A model generated the notes under the pieces. That model saw only the letters and a program-made list of their open reading frames with translations, made no database searches and had not been told where the DNA came from. A stretch of 6,435 nucleotides of DNA from Chamaesiphon sp. (lineage in GTDB: Bacteria; Cyanobacteriota; Cyanobacteriia; Cyanobacteriales; Chamaesiphonaceae), in NCBI GenBank assembly GCA_026785875.1, contig JAJAZF010000305.1, positions 1 to 6,435 on the forward strand, given 5' to 3'. Position numbers and translations under genes: made by a program. Positions 5,159 to 6,435 of this stretch are shown here, one piece after another (position 1 is the stretch's first letter; each line of letters begins with the position of its first letter).

Positions 5159-6435
5159 ATGCTTACCACACCAACTCTTCAACTTAGCGATTTGCTCGAC
5201 TGTATCGATCTACCTGTGGATTGGGTAGGATTGCGGAAAGTGCGGGAAGTCGCCGTTGCTCGATCGGCACGAGACGGAATGCCGCAAAATAATAGTACGA
5301 CAATTAGCGAAGGGGTGATGATCGAAGTCCTCGTCGATGGACAAATCGGTTATGGCGCGACGAATCTGCTCAACCCCAAGGGAGTTCGCGCCGCCGCTAC
5401 CGCAGCATATCATCAAGCGATCGCCGCGCGTGAATATCGAATTTACCCCATCACCACAGCCCAGCGACCCAAGGTCGTCGGGCAATATGTCTCGCCCACC
5501 CTCCAACCATTTAATAGCCTGACTCCTGGCGAAATTAGCGAGCAATTGAGCAAGATTTGTCATACTCTCAAAGTTGGGGTGCAAATCGTTCAAACCAGTG
5601 CCACGATTATTACCCGCGAATTGGAAACTTGGTTTGTTAGTAGCAATGGTTCTGATGTCTATCAGAAATTCTTGCTGATGACGACAGATTATGCAGCGAC
5701 AGCTCAGGATGGAGCTATTATCCAACATCGGAGCGATCGCGGGGGACTGGCTAGATGTTATCAAGGCGGGATGGAATATTTTCTCACCGCCGATCTGTGG
5801 GCGCGAGTGCAACAGGTGGGCGAACAGGCGGTAGAATTGCTGACGGCGATCGAATGTCCCACTGAGACAACCAATCTGGTACTTGCACCGGATCAGCTAC
5901 TATTGCAAATCCATGAAAGTGTCGGACATCCGCTCGAATTAGATCGAATTTTGGGTGACGAGCGCAATTATGCGGGGGGAAGTTTTGTCAAACCTACTGA
6001 TTTTGGTAATCTCGTCTACGGTTCACCCTTGATGAATATTACTTTCGATCCGACTGTCTCAGGCGAATTTGCCAGTTATGGTTTTGATGATACTGGAGCT
6101 ACGGCGACGCGGGAATATATCATTCGCGATGGGATCTTGGAGCGGGGACTGGGAAGCCTGGAGAGTCAAGCGCGGTTGGATTTGCCAGGAGTAGCTTGTA
6201 GTCGCGCCTGTAGCTGGAATCGTCCACCGATCGATCGGATGGCAAATATCAATCTCGAACCTGGATCTAAAAGCTTTGATGAAATTATCGGTGGGATCGA
6301 TCGCGGTATCTATATGGAGTCCAATCGTTCCTGGTCGATCGACGACCAACGCCACAAATTTCAGTTTAGCTGTGAGTACGCCAAAGCGATCGAAAATGGC
6401 AAATTGACTAAAACCATCCGCAACCCCAACTATCG
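5159..6435 (+). CDS. tldD: TldD-type metalloprotease (TldD/PmbA family), C-terminus beyond the right edge
   Basis: TldD pairs with PmbA/TldE to form a zinc peptidase that degrades unfolded peptides. In E. coli it acts in microcin B17 maturation and CcdA breakdown; the cyanobacterial role is unknown. 425 codons are visible with no stop; E. coli TldD has about 480 residues, so roughly 55 are missing, including the region of the C-terminal Cys zinc ligand. The HExxxH motif is His252-Glu-Ser-Val-Gly-His257, followed by PLELD. This motif separates TldD from PmbA, which lacks it. Residues 308-313 (GFDDTG) then ATREYIIRDGIL match the conserved stretch after the zinc site. The N-terminal half (about 50-160) fits the family's alpha/beta domain, with IGYGATN as its clearest feature. 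ATG at 5159 is the first good start; a TTG at 5129 is in frame but less likely. No Shine-Dalgarno is seen. A pmbA partner is not in the window. Confidence 0.9.
   Translation, partial: MLTTPTLQLSDLLDCIDLPVDWVGLRKVREVAVARSARDGMPQNNSTTISEGVMIEVLVDGQIGYGATNLLNPKGVRAAATAAYHQAIAAREYRIYPITTAQRPKVVGQYVSPTLQPFNSLTPGEISEQLSKICHTLKVGVQIVQTSATIITRELETWFVSSNGSDVYQKFLLMTTDYAATAQDGAIIQHRSDRGGLARCYQGGMEYFLTADLWARVQQVGEQAVELLTAIECPTETTNLVLAPDQLLLQIHESVGHPLELDRILGDERNYAGGSFVKPTDFGNLVYGSPLMNITFDPTVSGEFASYGFDDTGATATREYIIRDGILERGLGSLESQARLDLPGVACSRACSWNRPPIDRMANINLEPGSKSFDEIIGGIDRGIYMESNRSWSIDDQRHKFQFSCEYAKAIENGKLTKTIRNPNY

Noticed and set aside
5210..5812. Minus-strand open frame of 200 codons
   Set aside because: It lies wholly antisense to tldD, whose translation matches a known family throughout. 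The antisense frame has no recognisable motif.
6059..6355. Minus-strand open frame of 98 codons near the right edge
   Set aside because: Antisense to the conserved part of tldD; no independent support.

Overview
The window is chromosomal DNA of a cyanobacterium. Three things support this. The octamer GCGATCGC (HIP1) occurs at least six times (1288, 1613, 2936, 4006, 5417, 5733), where chance predicts about 0.1 copies. The left edge carries the start of a phycobilin-pathway heme oxygenase, and the glycogen synthase has the cyanobacterial KVGGMGDVVG N-terminus. The intergenic spaces hold heptanucleotide tandem repeats and small palindromes of the kind scattered through filamentous and related cyanobacteria. 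I cannot name the genus.

Layout, left to right: 1-77 (-) N-terminal 25 codons of heme oxygenase; 78-475 divergent intergenic region with an imperfect palindromic block; 476-1843 (+) unrecognised membrane protein with two extracytoplasmic helical modules; 1844-2004 short gap with a palindromic repeat; 2005-3384 (+) glycogen synthase glgA; 3385-3701 a repeat-packed convergent intergenic region ending in a bidirectional terminator; 3702-4226 (-) small TPR protein; 4227-4485 divergent intergenic region; 4486-4920 (+) Nudix hydrolase, probably of ADP-ribose type, starting at GTG; 4912-5158 heptad repeats, a long palindrome and a short leader; 5159-6435 (+) TldD-type metalloprotease, cut off by the right edge.

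The genes do not form one pathway. Heme oxygenase supplies biliverdin for phycobilins, GlgA elongates glycogen, the Nudix enzyme probably clears ADP-ribose or a similar nucleotide, and TldD is one half of a two-subunit peptidase. Most genes look separately transcribed.

I found no clearly new enzymatic system. The most interesting structure is in 3385-3701. There a 41-bp palindromic repeat sits inside the loop of a 12-bp-stem intrinsic terminator and is flanked by an 11-bp direct repeat. This looks like a fossil of a small element that inserted without destroying the terminator stem. A second apparent insertion splits a GTTGACA tandem array just upstream.
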